From contig DYKS01000004.1 of assembly GCA_020722485.1 (NCBI GenBank), forward strand, positions 13,004 to 25,991: a DNA stretch of 12,988 bases, written 5' to 3'. Positions within the stretch are counted from its first letter, which is position 1. Every line of letters starts with the position of its first letter. A program made the translations under genes and the position numbers. This stretch comes from Candidatus Elulimicrobium sp. (GTDB taxonomy: Bacteria > Patescibacteriota > Minisyncoccia > Moranbacterales > UBA9337). Positions 6,444 through 12,909 of the stretch are shown in pieces. The notes below the pieces were generated by a model. That model did not search any database, was not told the origin of the DNA, and saw only the letters and a list, made by a program, of their open reading frames with translations.

Positions 6444-7070
6444 TTACTGATATTTTTTTTCTAGAAATTCCACTGCGGTCTTACTTAATAACAAATATTT
6501 ATTATTAAGAAGATCCAACACGTTTAATTGCTCTACGGGCAAAACTGAAACTTTGGAGAGATTGCGACAATATAACATATTATCTTTTTCTTTTTTATCC
6601 AATGCTACTAAAACTGAACCTTTTAATCCCAAAGAAACCAGCGCTTTATTCATAAATTTAGTTTTCTTTTCCGATAAAGAAAAATTTTCCACTACTTTCA
6701 AAGCATCAATTTTAATTTTCTCGCTTAACGCCAAACAAACAGATTTTTTCAACATTTTCTTATTGATCTTCTTTTTAAAATTTCTCGTTTTTAAAGGACC
6801 GAAAACAACGCCACCGCCACGCCATAAAGGATTGCGTTTGGAACCTACCCGCGCGTTTCCTGTCCCTTTTTGCTTCCATGGTTTTTTCCCTGATCCGGAA
6901 ACTTCACTTACATCTTTAGTATGCGCCAAAACTTGCCGACGATTAGACGCCAAAGCGACATAAGCTTGATGAAGTAATTCATTATTAGACGGCAAAGCAA
7001 AAATAGAGTCACTTAAATTCAGTTCTCCTGTTTCTTTCCCTTCTAAATTGTAAATGACAATTTTAGGCAT
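6444..7070 (-). CDS. rplD: 50S ribosomal protein L4 (uL4)
   Basis: L4 helps form the constriction of the nascent-peptide tunnel and is an early 50S assembly protein. In E. coli it also represses its own S10 operon by acting on the operon leader. The 208-residue product begins MPKIVIYNLEGKETGELNL from ATG 7070; an upstream in-frame extension to 7094 (MIFYLIAN) has no family support. The central loop has VSGSGKKPWKQKGTGNARVGSKRNPLWRGGGVVFGP (about residues 58-93), the typical extended tunnel loop, and the C-terminal half carries the usual alpha/beta fold. It is between rplC and rplW. Whether it binds the structured RNA upstream of rplC cannot be seen from sequence. Confidence 0.97.
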   Translation of the reverse strand: MPKIVIYNLEGKETGELNLSDSIFALPSNNELLHQAYVALASNRRQVLAHTKDVSEVSGSGKKPWKQKGTGNARVGSKRNPLWRGGGVVFGPLKTRNFKKKINKKMLKKSVCLALSEKIKIDALKVVENFSLSEKKTKFMNKALVSLGLKGSVLVALDKKEKDNMLYCRNLSKVSVLPVEQLNVLDLLNNKYLLLSKTAVEFLEKKYQ

Positions 7071-7118
7071 ATTGGCTATTAAATAAAAAATCAATTTTTG
7101 TTCTAAAATTACAATTAT

Positions 7119-7688
7119 TTATCCTCTTACTTCCACAATTCTTCCAGCCACTCCGGGAACCGCCCCGACAACAGCTAAAATTTTATTTTCTTTATCCACC
7201 AATGCCACTTTTAAATTCTTTACCGTAAAACGATCGCCTCCCATCCGACCAGCCATTCTTTTTCCTTTAAAAACCCTCTCCGGAAAAGAACTGCCAATGG
7301 AACCGGGAGCTCGCCAATCATGTTTGTGCCCATGAGATTTGGGAGCGCCTTTAAAACCATGCCTTTTCATCACTCCTTGAAAACCTTTGGCCTTGGTAAT
7401 ACCGCTTACACTTACTTTATCTCCTTCTTTGAAAACCTCCACGCTTATCTCAGTTCCTTTTTTTAATTGCTCTTTTTCTTGCTCATTTTTAATCCGAAAT
7501 TCTCTTCTTACCTTGCTTTTTTTAGAAAGTTCACTCTCTAATTGCACTGCTGAATAACCATCTTTTTCAATATTTCTCACTATAGTAACCAAATTGGGAA
7601 CACACTCAATTAAAGTAACGTTAAGCGCTCCCTTTTTTTCATCGTAAATGGTAGTCATTCCAATTTTTTTTCCCAATATCGCTTTCAT
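7119..7688 (-). CDS. rplC: 50S ribosomal protein L3 (uL3)
   Basis: L3 is an assembly-initiating 50S protein whose central loop reaches the peptidyl transferase centre. The product is 189 residues from ATG 7688 (MKAILGKKIGMTTIYDEKKGA), somewhat shorter than E. coli L3 (209). The frame is open to 7739, but the added 17 hydrophobic residues lie over the leader RNA and do not resemble L3. Core motifs are GITKAKGFQGVMKRHGFKGAPKSHGHKHDWRAPGSIGSSFPERVFKGKRMAGRMGGDRFTVKNLKV. At the place of the methylated glutamine of E. coli L3 (GSIGQNQTP) the sequence is GSIGSSFPE, as in many other bacteria. It is preceded by a 132-base structured gap after rpsJ, the longest gap in the S10 operon. Confidence 0.97.
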   Translation of the reverse strand: MKAILGKKIGMTTIYDEKKGALNVTLIECVPNLVTIVRNIEKDGYSAVQLESELSKKSKVRREFRIKNEQEKEQLKKGTEISVEVFKEGDKVSVSGITKAKGFQGVMKRHGFKGAPKSHGHKHDWRAPGSIGSSFPERVFKGKRMAGRMGGDRFTVKNLKVALVDKENKILAVVGAVPGVAGRIVEVRG

Positions 7689-7695
7689 AAAATCA

Positions 7696-7730
7696 AATAA
7701 AAAAATAAAAATCGGCACAATAAACCGATC
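7696..7730 (-). terminator. Terminator-like hairpin with U-tract ahead of rplC
   Basis: The third hairpin of the rpsJ-rplC gap has a 6-7-pair stem (AUCGGU with GCCGAU, G-U closed at the base), a seven-base loop and then UUUUAUUUUUUU. That is the form of a weak rho-independent terminator. It lies just upstream of rplC, so if it works it would cut transcription of the remaining operon, making a conditional attenuator more likely than a constitutive end. The stem is short, so efficiency may be low. Confidence 0.4.
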
Positions 7731-7812
7731 AAAAACCATTTTCGTCTTGCGACATTTAAAAACGGCGACCGATTAAGTTTCCCTCGCTAAAAAGCGAAAG
7801 ACTTTAACCAGC
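7698..7812 (-). promoter_or_regulatory. Candidate structured RNA leader between rpsJ and rplC (three hairpins)
   Basis: On the minus strand the gap folds by hand into three consecutive hairpins. Hairpin 1 (7771-7809) has about 15 pairs with an AA bulge, a single A bulge and a six-base loop; further wobble pairs extend it to 7768/7812. Hairpin 2 (7736-7765) pairs CCGUUUU with AAAAUGG, has an internal loop, and is capped by a GCAA tetraloop on a UGUC/GACG stem. Hairpin 3 (7710-7730) pairs AUCGGU with GCCGAU and is followed by a U-rich run. Several G-U pairs work only in the minus-strand transcript, which favours a real RNA of this strand. AAUCGG at 7769-7774 could alternatively pair with CCGAUU at 7710-7715, dissolving hairpin 3. 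This suggests a ribosomal-protein leader or attenuator, but no known family is recognised. Confidence 0.55.
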
Positions 7813-7820
7813 TTGTATTT

Positions 7821-8159
7821 TTACATTTTAATTTCCACATCCACCCCGGCCGGCAAATCCAAATTAGTTAAATTATCTATAGTTTTAGGTGTGGGATTTA
7901 TAATATCAATCAATCTCTTGTGCACTCTCATTTCATATTGATCTCGAGCGTCTTTATGCACAAAAGAAGAACGATTAACAGTTATTTTATTGATTTCCGT
8001 CGGTAAAGGAACTGGTCCGCGTACTTGCGATCCGCTTCTTTCAGCGCTTTCTATAATTTTCAGAGCAGATTGATCAATAATCTTATTGTCATAGGCTCTA
8101 ATCTTAATTCTGATCTTCTGCTGAATGTCTTCTTTTTCTTTTTTTTCTTCAACCATCAT
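7821..8159 (-). CDS. rpsJ: 30S ribosomal protein S10 (uS10) with charged N-terminal extension
   Basis: S10 is in the 30S head and in some bacteria also acts as NusE in transcription antitermination. From the ATG at 8159 the product is 112 residues. The conserved S10 body starts about residue 14 (QQKIRIKIRAYDNKIIDQSALKIIESAERSGSQVRGPVPLPTEINKITVNRSSFVHKDARDQYEMRVHKRLIDIINPTPKTIDNLTNLDLPAGVDVEIKM). Ahead of it is a charged stretch, MMVEEKKEKEDI, about 10 residues more than E. coli S10. A second ATG at 8156 is equally possible; a TTG at 8168 is less likely. It is separated from tuf by an 82-base gap with a strong stem-loop, and from rplC by another structured gap. This is the normal first gene of the S10 operon. 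Confidence 0.96.
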   Translation of the reverse strand: MMVEEKKEKEDIQQKIRIKIRAYDNKIIDQSALKIIESAERSGSQVRGPVPLPTEINKITVNRSSFVHKDARDQYEMRVHKRLIDIINPTPKTIDNLTNLDLPAGVDVEIKM

Positions 8160-8182
8160 TTTTAACAAAAAACTTACTTATT

Positions 8183-8239
8183 TCTATTCTTCATCAGTGG
8201 AAACGCGAACAATATCGCGTTCCCAAGATAAAGATTAGA
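8183..8239 (-). promoter_or_regulatory. Long RNA stem-loop between tuf and rpsJ
   Basis: Starting two bases after the tuf stop codon, the minus-strand transcript can form one long hairpin of 23 pairs. The apical part is 11 pairs (8215-8225 with 8198-8208) closing a six-base loop UAUUGU. A small 1x2 internal loop follows, then eight pairs (CUUUAUC plus one with GAUGAAG), an A-A mismatch and four more pairs down to 8239/8183. Two pairs are G-U and fit only this strand. No U-tract directly follows the stem; the nearest U run is about 10 bases on, so a classical terminator is less likely. It could be an RNase III-type processing site, a 3' stabiliser for tuf mRNA, or the rpsJ leader. Confidence 0.6.
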
Positions 8240-8241
8240 TT

Positions 8242-9432
8242 CTACTTAATTATTTTAGTTACCACTCCGGCGCCCACTGTTTTGCCTCCTTCGCGAATGG
8301 CAAATCTCATTCCTTCTTCCATCGCTACCGCAGAACCTAAATTAATTTTTAAACTAACAGTGTCTCCAGGCATTACCATTTCAGTTCCTTCCGGCAATTC
8401 TACCTCTCCAGTAACATCGGTGGTGCGAATATAAAATTGCGGTTTGTATCCTTTAAAGAAAGGAGTATGCCGTCCGCCTTCTTCTTTAGTTAAAACATAA
8501 ATCTCTCCTTCAAATTCTGAATGCGGGGTAATAGAACCTGGTTTAGCAATAACTTGCCCTCTTTCAATATCTTCCTTTTTAATTCCGCGTAACAAAACGC
8601 CCGCGTTATCTCCAGCTTCTCCTCTATCCAAAGATTTGTTAAACATTTCAATTCCGATTACCACTGTTTTTTGAGTAGCTTTTAAGCCCACAATTTCTAC
8701 CTCTTCGTTAATATTAATTACTCCTCTTTCAATTCTTCCTGTGGCTACTGTTCCGCGTCCTTCAATAGAAAAAATATCTTCGATCGGCATCAAAAATGGT
8801 TTATCAGTTTCTCGTACCGGTTCTGAAATATTAGCGTCCAAAGCGGCTACTAAATCCAATATCGGTTTGGCGGCTTCTTCATCGACTGACTTAGTTTCCA
8901 AAGCTTTCAAAGCCGAACCGCGCACAATTACCGCCTTGTCTCCATCAAATTCATATTTGGAAAGCAACTCTCTAATTTCAGCTTCCACTAAGTCAATCAA
9001 TTCCGGATCATCCACCATATCCACTTTATTAACAAAAACCACGATAGTAGGAACCCCCACTTGGCGAGCCAAAAGAATATGCTCGCGGGTTTGTGGCATC
9101 GGACCATCAGTAGCGCTTACCACCAAAATAGCTCCATCCATTTGAGCGGCGCCAGTGATCATATTTTTAATATAATCAGCGTGTCCCGGACAATCAACAT
9201 GAGCATAATGTCTTTTTTCGGTTTCGTATTCACAGTGAGCGGTAGCAATGGTAATTCCACGCTCTCTTTCTTCGGGAGCATTGTCAATTTCATCTACGCC
9301 TCGCGCTTTGGCCATTCCTTTTAAGCTTAGGACATGCAATATAGCCGCCGTCAAAGTAGTTTTACCATGATCCACATGACCAATAGTTCCAACATTGATA
9401 TGGGGTTTATTTCGTTCAAATTTCTCTGCCAT
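8242..9432 (-). CDS. tuf: Elongation factor Tu (EF-Tu)
   Basis: EF-Tu carries aminoacyl-tRNA to the ribosomal A-site as a ternary complex with GTP. The 396-residue product has the standard length. Residues about 8-200 form the GTPase domain with G1 GHVDHGKT (18-25), G2 RGITIA with T61, G3 DCPGH (80-84), G4 NKVD (135-138) and G5 SAL (about 173-175); two beta-barrel domains follow (IFSIEGRGTVATGRIERG; the C-terminal LPEGTEMVMPGDTVSLKINL). It has its own promoter candidate and a long leader between fusA and tuf, and a strong stem-loop directly after its TAG stop. Those flanks suggest that EF-Tu is expressed partly independently of neighbouring genes. One copy is seen here; a second elsewhere cannot be excluded. 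Confidence 0.99.
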   Translation of the reverse strand: MAEKFERNKPHINVGTIGHVDHGKTTLTAAILHVLSLKGMAKARGVDEIDNAPEERERGITIATAHCEYETEKRHYAHVDCPGHADYIKNMITGAAQMDGAILVVSATDGPMPQTREHILLARQVGVPTIVVFVNKVDMVDDPELIDLVEAEIRELLSKYEFDGDKAVIVRGSALKALETKSVDEEAAKPILDLVAALDANISEPVRETDKPFLMPIEDIFSIEGRGTVATGRIERGVININEEVEIVGLKATQKTVVIGIEMFNKSLDRGEAGDNAGVLLRGIKKEDIERGQVIAKPGSITPHSEFEGEIYVLTKEEGGRHTPFFKGYKPQFYIRTTDVTGEVELPEGTEMVMPGDTVSLKINLGSAVAMEEGMRFAIREGGKTVGAGVVTKIIK

Positions 9433-9442
9433 AGTTTTTTAC

Positions 9443-9500
9443 TGCGAAAAACCGAGAACTTGCTTGGAGAAAACCATTAAAACAAATTCTACTTCTCGCA
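9443..9500 (-). promoter_or_regulatory. Stem-loop in tuf 5' leader, next to the start codon
   Basis: On the minus strand UGCGAGAA (9493-9500) can pair with UUUUCGCA (9443-9450), eight pairs including one G-U, closing a loop of about 42 bases that ends ten bases before the tuf ATG. An alternative six-pair stem, CGAGAA with UUCUCG (9453-9458), uses the same 5' arm. The two folds exclude each other, so a switch is conceivable, but loops this long make either stem uncertain without covariation. Confidence 0.3.
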
Positions 9501-9525
9501 AATCTTTTAGTTTTTTAATTTTTTT

Positions 9526-9550
9526 CGCGCTCTTTCTAAAATTAAGCGCG
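9526..9550 (-). promoter_or_regulatory. GC-rich hairpin in tuf 5' leader
   Basis: CGCGCUU (9544-9550) pairs with GAGCGCG (9526-9532), seven pairs with one U-G, around an 11-base AU loop; more A-U pairs can extend the base. It stands out as a GC-rich island in a very AT-rich gap, about 25 bases downstream of the predicted transcription start. It is followed by A residues rather than U residues, so it is not a terminator on this strand. It might stabilise the tuf mRNA 5' end. Confidence 0.45.
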
Positions 9551-9582
9551 ACAATTAATTTATTTAAATTAAATACTTATTC

Positions 9583-9610
9583 AGTTTAACAAATATCATT
9601 ATTTTGTCAA
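9583..9610 (-). promoter_or_regulatory. Sigma70-type promoter for tuf
   Basis: A perfect -35 hexamer TTGACA (9605-9610) is followed after 16 bases by TAAACT (9583-9588), a 4/6 match to TATAAT, with the extended -10 element TG one base ahead of it. Transcription would start near 9576, giving tuf a leader of roughly 145 bases. The element lies just downstream of the fusA stop at 9635. In enteric bacteria tuf also has extra promoters, which agrees with this placement. The hexamers are seen directly; activity is inferred. Confidence 0.6.
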
Positions 9611-9634
9611 GTCCTCACTAAAAATCACAAAAAA

Positions 9635-11728
9635 TTATTTGCTTTTATTTTTTCCGCTAATTATTTCTTCAGCAATATTGGAAGGCAATTCAGCGTAATG
9701 TTCAAATTCCATAGAATAATTAGCGCGTCCTTGCGTCATAGAACGTAATTGAGTGGCATAACCAAACATAGACGCCAAAGGAATTTCCGCATTAATTTCT
9801 TTAATCACTGCCACCCCTTCTCCTCTATCATTAATTTCTTTGATAATCCCTCGACGAGAACTAATATCACCCACCACATCACCCATAAATTGCTCCGGTA
9901 CAATTATTTGTGTTTTCATAATCGGCTCCAATATAACCGGATTGGCGCGTTTAACTGCTTCTTGAAAAGCCAAAGATCCAGCAATCTTAAAAGCTGCCTC
10001 TGAAGAATCTACTTCATGAAAACTTCCGTCATACAAAGAAACTTTTACATCTATTAAAGGATGACCGGAAATTACTCCATTATTCATCGCTTCTTTAACT
10101 CCTTTTTCAATAGCGGGAATAAACTCTTGAGGAATAATTCCTCCTTTGATTTCATTTACAAAATCAAAACCTTGTCCCGCTTCCAATGGTTCAACCTTAA
10201 GCCAACAGTGTCCATATTGTCCCCGACCTCCCGATTGACGAATATACTTCCCTTCCGCTTGCGCTTGCGCGCGAATAGTCTCCCGATAAGCCACACGCGG
10301 TTGGCCAACATTGGCTTCCACTTTGAATTCTCTTTTCATTCGGTCCACAATTATATCTAGGTGCAACTCTCCCATTCCGGAAATAATTATCTGACCAGTT
10401 TCTTCATCAGTCTTAACTCGAAAAGTTGGATCTTCTTCGGATAACTTTTTCAAAGCAAAACCCATTTTTTCTTGATCGGCTTTAGTTTTAGGTTCTATAG
10501 CAATATCAATTACTGGTTCAGCAAAAGTGATTCTTTCCAAAATAATTGGTTTCTCTAAATCACATAATGTATCTCCCGTAGTCGTTTTTTTCATTCCCAC
10601 CAAAGCACCAATTTCTCCCGTTCCCAATTCTTCTACTTCCTCCCGATGGTTAGAATGCATTCTCAAAATACGCCCCACTCTTTCTTTTTCGTTCCTGGCA
10701 GAATTCAAAACATAAGAACCGGCTTTAATTTTTCCGGAATAAATTCTAAAAAAGATCAGCTGACCAACATAAGGATCGGTAGCAACTTTAAAAACAAGCG
10801 CGGAGAAAGGTTCGCTTTCTTCAGCTTTTCGTTCTAACTTGTTCCCTGTTTTTAAATCAATCCCCTTCACCGGCGGTAAATCAGACGGAGCAGGTAAATA
10901 ATCCACCACCGCGTCCAAAATCAACTGCACACCTTTATTTCTTAATGCCGTTCCGGTAAAAACTGGAACCAATTTATTTTCTATCACAGCTTGACGAGTG
11001 ACTTTTTTTATTTCTTCTTGATTTAATTCTTCTCCGCCCAAATATTTTTCTAAAATAGCGTCATTGGTTTCGGCTATTTTTTCAATCATTTTTTCTCGCC
11101 ACATAGCGGCTTTATTTTTCATATCTTCCGGAATTTCTTCTTCTACCACTTTTTCTCCCAATTCACCTTCAAATTTATAAGCTTTCATTTTTACTAAATC
11201 TACTACACCGGAAAAATCTCCTCGCTCGCCAATCGGTAACTGAAATGCTACAGCGTGCGGAGTTAAACGATTCCAAATAGATTGTAAGGATTTTTCGAAA
11301 TCTGCTCCTTCTTTATCAATCTTGTTAATGAAACAAATACGAGGAACATTATACTTGTCTGCTTGTCGCCATACGGTTTCCGACTGCGGCTCCACGCCTT
11401 CTTTACCATCAAACACCACTACACCTCCGTCTAAAACACGTAAAGAACGTTCTACTTCTACTGTAAAATCCACGTGTCCCGGCGTGTCAATTATGTTAAT
11501 CTGGCAATCTTTCCAAAAACAAGTAGTGGCGGCGCTGGTAATGGTAATTCCTCTTTCTCGTTCTTGTTCCATCCAATCCATCGTCGCTTCTCCCTCATGA
11601 ACTTCTCCAATTTTATGAGTAATGCCAGTATAAAATAAAATGCGTTCAGTAGTCGTTGTTTTACCGGCGTCAATATGGGCAATAATTCCAATATTTCTCA
11701 ATTTTTCAACGGGATATTTTTTTTTCAT
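9635..11728 (-). CDS. fusA: Elongation factor G (EF-G)
   Basis: EF-G drives translocation of tRNA and mRNA after peptide-bond formation and, with ribosome recycling factor, splits ribosomes. The 697-residue product has the normal five-domain length. The GTPase domain shows G1 AHIDAGKT (17-24), switch I RERGITITSA (57-66), G3 DTPGH (81-85) and G4 NKID (135-138). Domain II, with VFKVATDPYVGQLIFFRIYSGK, follows at about 310-400, and domains III-V carry ISGMGELHLDIIVDRMKREF, GRGQYGHCWLKVEPLE and the C-terminal FGYATQLRSMTQGRANYSMEFEHYAELP. It lies 63 bases after rpsG in the standard str order, with no visible promoter of its own. The start at ATG 11728 (MKKKYPVEKLRNIGIIAHIDAGKT) is typical. No Shine-Dalgarno sequence is seen. 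Confidence 0.99.
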   Translation of the reverse strand: MKKKYPVEKLRNIGIIAHIDAGKTTTTERILFYTGITHKIGEVHEGEATMDWMEQERERGITITSAATTCFWKDCQINIIDTPGHVDFTVEVERSLRVLDGGVVVFDGKEGVEPQSETVWRQADKYNVPRICFINKIDKEGADFEKSLQSIWNRLTPHAVAFQLPIGERGDFSGVVDLVKMKAYKFEGELGEKVVEEEIPEDMKNKAAMWREKMIEKIAETNDAILEKYLGGEELNQEEIKKVTRQAVIENKLVPVFTGTALRNKGVQLILDAVVDYLPAPSDLPPVKGIDLKTGNKLERKAEESEPFSALVFKVATDPYVGQLIFFRIYSGKIKAGSYVLNSARNEKERVGRILRMHSNHREEVEELGTGEIGALVGMKKTTTGDTLCDLEKPIILERITFAEPVIDIAIEPKTKADQEKMGFALKKLSEEDPTFRVKTDEETGQIIISGMGELHLDIIVDRMKREFKVEANVGQPRVAYRETIRAQAQAEGKYIRQSGGRGQYGHCWLKVEPLEAGQGFDFVNEIKGGIIPQEFIPAIEKGVKEAMNNGVISGHPLIDVKVSLYDGSFHEVDSSEAAFKIAGSLAFQEAVKRANPVILEPIMKTQIIVPEQFMGDVVGDISSRRGIIKEINDRGEGVAVIKEINAEIPLASMFGYATQLRSMTQGRANYSMEFEHYAELPSNIAEEIISGKNKSK

Positions 11729-11791
11729 AAAAATAAAATTTTAAAATCAAAACGACATTAAAATAAAATAAGAAACAAAAAAACTTTAAGT

Positions 11792-12259
11792 TTAAGCAAA
11801 ATGAGCAAAGGCTTTATTGGCTTCCGCCATACGATGGACGTCTTCTCTTTTTTTCATCGCCGCACCCGTTTTTTGAGAAGCGTCAATTAACTCATCGGCC
11901 AATTTCTCGGCCATTCTTTTGCCTTTTCTTTTTTGACAAGCTTCTTTAAGCCAACGCATCGCTAAAGTTTGTCTTCTTTCTCCAGTTACTTGCACCGGTA
12001 CTTGATAATTAGCTCCTCCCACCCGACGGGATTTCAATTCCAAAAAAGGAGAAATATTTTTAATAGCCTGTTCGAAAACATTCAACCCGCCTTTACCAGT
12101 GCGTTGGCGAATAATTTCAAAAGAATCATAAACCAATTTTTCCGCCACACTTCTTTTGCCATTTTTCATAATACAACCAACAAAACGGCCCACTAAAAAA
12201 TTACCGTAATGAGAATCGGCTTTCCAATATTTTGAATATTTTCTCTTTTTTCTCGGCAT
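11792..12259 (-). CDS. rpsG: 30S ribosomal protein S7 (uS7)
   Basis: S7 nucleates assembly of the 30S head on the 3' domain of 16S rRNA and lines the E-site; in E. coli it also represses the str operon. The 155-residue product opens MPRKKRKYSKYWKADSHYGNFLVGRFVGCIMKNGKRSVAEKLVYDSFEII and contains the signature VKSRRVGGA-type segment as LKSRRVGGANYQVPVQVTGERRQTLAMRWLKEA. It ends KKREDVHRMAEANKAFAHFA, the standard bacterial terminus. It is 54 bases after rpsL and just ahead of fusA. The short rpsL-rpsG gap shows no obvious stem-loop like the E. coli S7 target. No Shine-Dalgarno sequence precedes the ATG. Confidence 0.98.
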   Translation of the reverse strand: MPRKKRKYSKYWKADSHYGNFLVGRFVGCIMKNGKRSVAEKLVYDSFEIIRQRTGKGGLNVFEQAIKNISPFLELKSRRVGGANYQVPVQVTGERRQTLAMRWLKEACQKRKGKRMAEKLADELIDASQKTGAAMKKREDVHRMAEANKAFAHFA

Positions 12260-12313
12260 ATTTCAAAAAAATTTTAAGTTTTACTAATCTAACTACCAAA
12301 CATTTTATTATTA

Positions 12314-12727
12314 CTATTTTTTGGATTTTTTAGTGCCATACTTACTGCGTCCTCTTTTTCTTCCATCCACACCGGCCGTATCCAAAATTCCCCGCACCAC
12401 ATGATAACGCACTCCCGGCAAATCTTTCACGCGCCCACCACGGATCATTACAATAGAGTGTTCCTGCAAATTATGTCCAATACCAGGAATATAGGCAGTC
12501 ACTTCCATACCGTTAGTAAGTTTCACTCTGGCGATTTTGCGCAAAGCTGAATTAGGTTTTTTAGGAGTAGTAGTGCTTACCTTCAAACAAACTCCTCGTT
12601 TAAAAGGACTTTCTGCTTTACGCGATTTGTTTTTAATTGTATTAAAAGAAAAAGCTAAAGCCGGCGACTTGGATTTTTTGGAAGTGCTTTTTCTTTTTTT
12701 TCTTTTTAACTGATTGATAGTAGGCAT
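12314..12727 (-). CDS. rpsL: 30S ribosomal protein S12 (uS12) with an insertion
   Basis: S12 reaches the decoding centre and is the classic site of streptomycin-resistance changes. The 137-residue product has MPTINQLKRKKRKSTSKKSKSPAL, then an 18-residue stretch where E. coli has five residues (about 25-42, AFSFNTIKNKSRKAESPF), followed by KRGVCLKVSTTTPKKPNSALRKIARVKLTNGMEVTAYIPGIGHNLQEHSIVMIRGGRVKDLPGVRYHVVRG. Both lysine-bearing loops, KKPNSALRK and RVKDLPGVR, are of the antibiotic-sensitive type, and the aspartate that is methylthiolated in other bacteria is kept (D102). The stop TAG is followed in frame by TAA TAA TAA. It is the first gene of the cluster, under the promoter at 12788-12816. 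No Shine-Dalgarno sequence is visible. Confidence 0.98.
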   Translation of the reverse strand: MPTINQLKRKKRKSTSKKSKSPALAFSFNTIKNKSRKAESPFKRGVCLKVSTTTPKKPNSALRKIARVKLTNGMEVTAYIPGIGHNLQEHSIVMIRGGRVKDLPGVRYHVVRGILDTAGVDGRKRGRSKYGTKKSKK

Positions 12728-12766
12728 TAAAAAAAATTAAAATAAAAAAAATAAGCAAATAAAAAA

Positions 12767-12779
12767 TGGCTTTAAACCA
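12767..12779 (-). promoter_or_regulatory. Small hairpin at the 5' end of the rpsL transcript
   Basis: UGGUU pairs with AGCCA around a three-base UAA loop on the minus strand, then a run of six U follows. It would be almost at the predicted RNA 5' end, so it is more likely a 5' stabilising hairpin than a terminator. Only five pairs, including one U-G, make it weak. Confidence 0.3.
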
Positions 12780-12787
12780 ATAAGAAA

Positions 12788-12816
12788 AGAATAGAGCATC
12801 GCCGAAAAAATGTCAA
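12788..12816 (-). promoter_or_regulatory. Strong sigma70-type promoter for the rpsL-led operon
   Basis: Read on the minus strand, a perfect TTGACA (12811-12816) is separated by exactly 17 bases from TATTCT (12788-12793), a 4/6 match to the -10 consensus. Transcription would begin near 12781, giving a 5' leader of about 54 bases for rpsL. It is the best promoter match in the window and stands where the str operon promoter should be. Two TATAAT-like sequences further upstream (around 12855-12868) lack a matching -35. Confidence 0.75.
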
Positions 12817-12880
12817 TAGCGTGTATGTTAATTTTCAATAACTAATTACAATGCTATTATAAATTATAAAAATTTCTTTC

Positions 12881-12909
12881 TTGCCGTTTGTGATTATTTT
12901 GTGTAACAT
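12881..12909 (+). promoter_or_regulatory. Possible promoter for a divergent gene
   Basis: TTGCCG (12881-12886) and TAACAT (12904-12909) are spaced 17 bases apart on the plus strand, each a partial match to consensus. It would start transcription near 12916, about 37 bases before the ATG at 12953. The -10 hexamer lies inside the tandem repeat. This is a weak prediction in AT-rich DNA. Confidence 0.25.

Noticed and set aside
7689..7739. Hydrophobic N-terminal extension of rplC resembling a signal peptide
   Set aside because: L3 is never secreted; the extension is the read-through of the leader RNA hairpins, and the normal L3 start is the ATG at 7688.
8167..8241. Rho-independent terminator after tuf
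   Set aside because: The stem is strong, but the next U run begins about ten bases after the stem and no U-tract adjoins it; a leader or processing role fits better.
539..12196. Plus-strand open frames of 60-190 codons over the whole cluster
   Set aside because: All lie opposite highly conserved ribosomal-protein or elongation-factor genes, have low-complexity Phe/Ser/Ile-rich translations and no recognisable domains; they are antisense shadows.
44..12727. Alternative genetic code (UGA as Gly or Trp), as in some CPR or mycoplasmas
   Set aside because: None of the 21 genes has an internal in-frame TGA, Trp is encoded by TGG where checked, and rplB ends in TGA at its family-normal length, although TAA follows directly.
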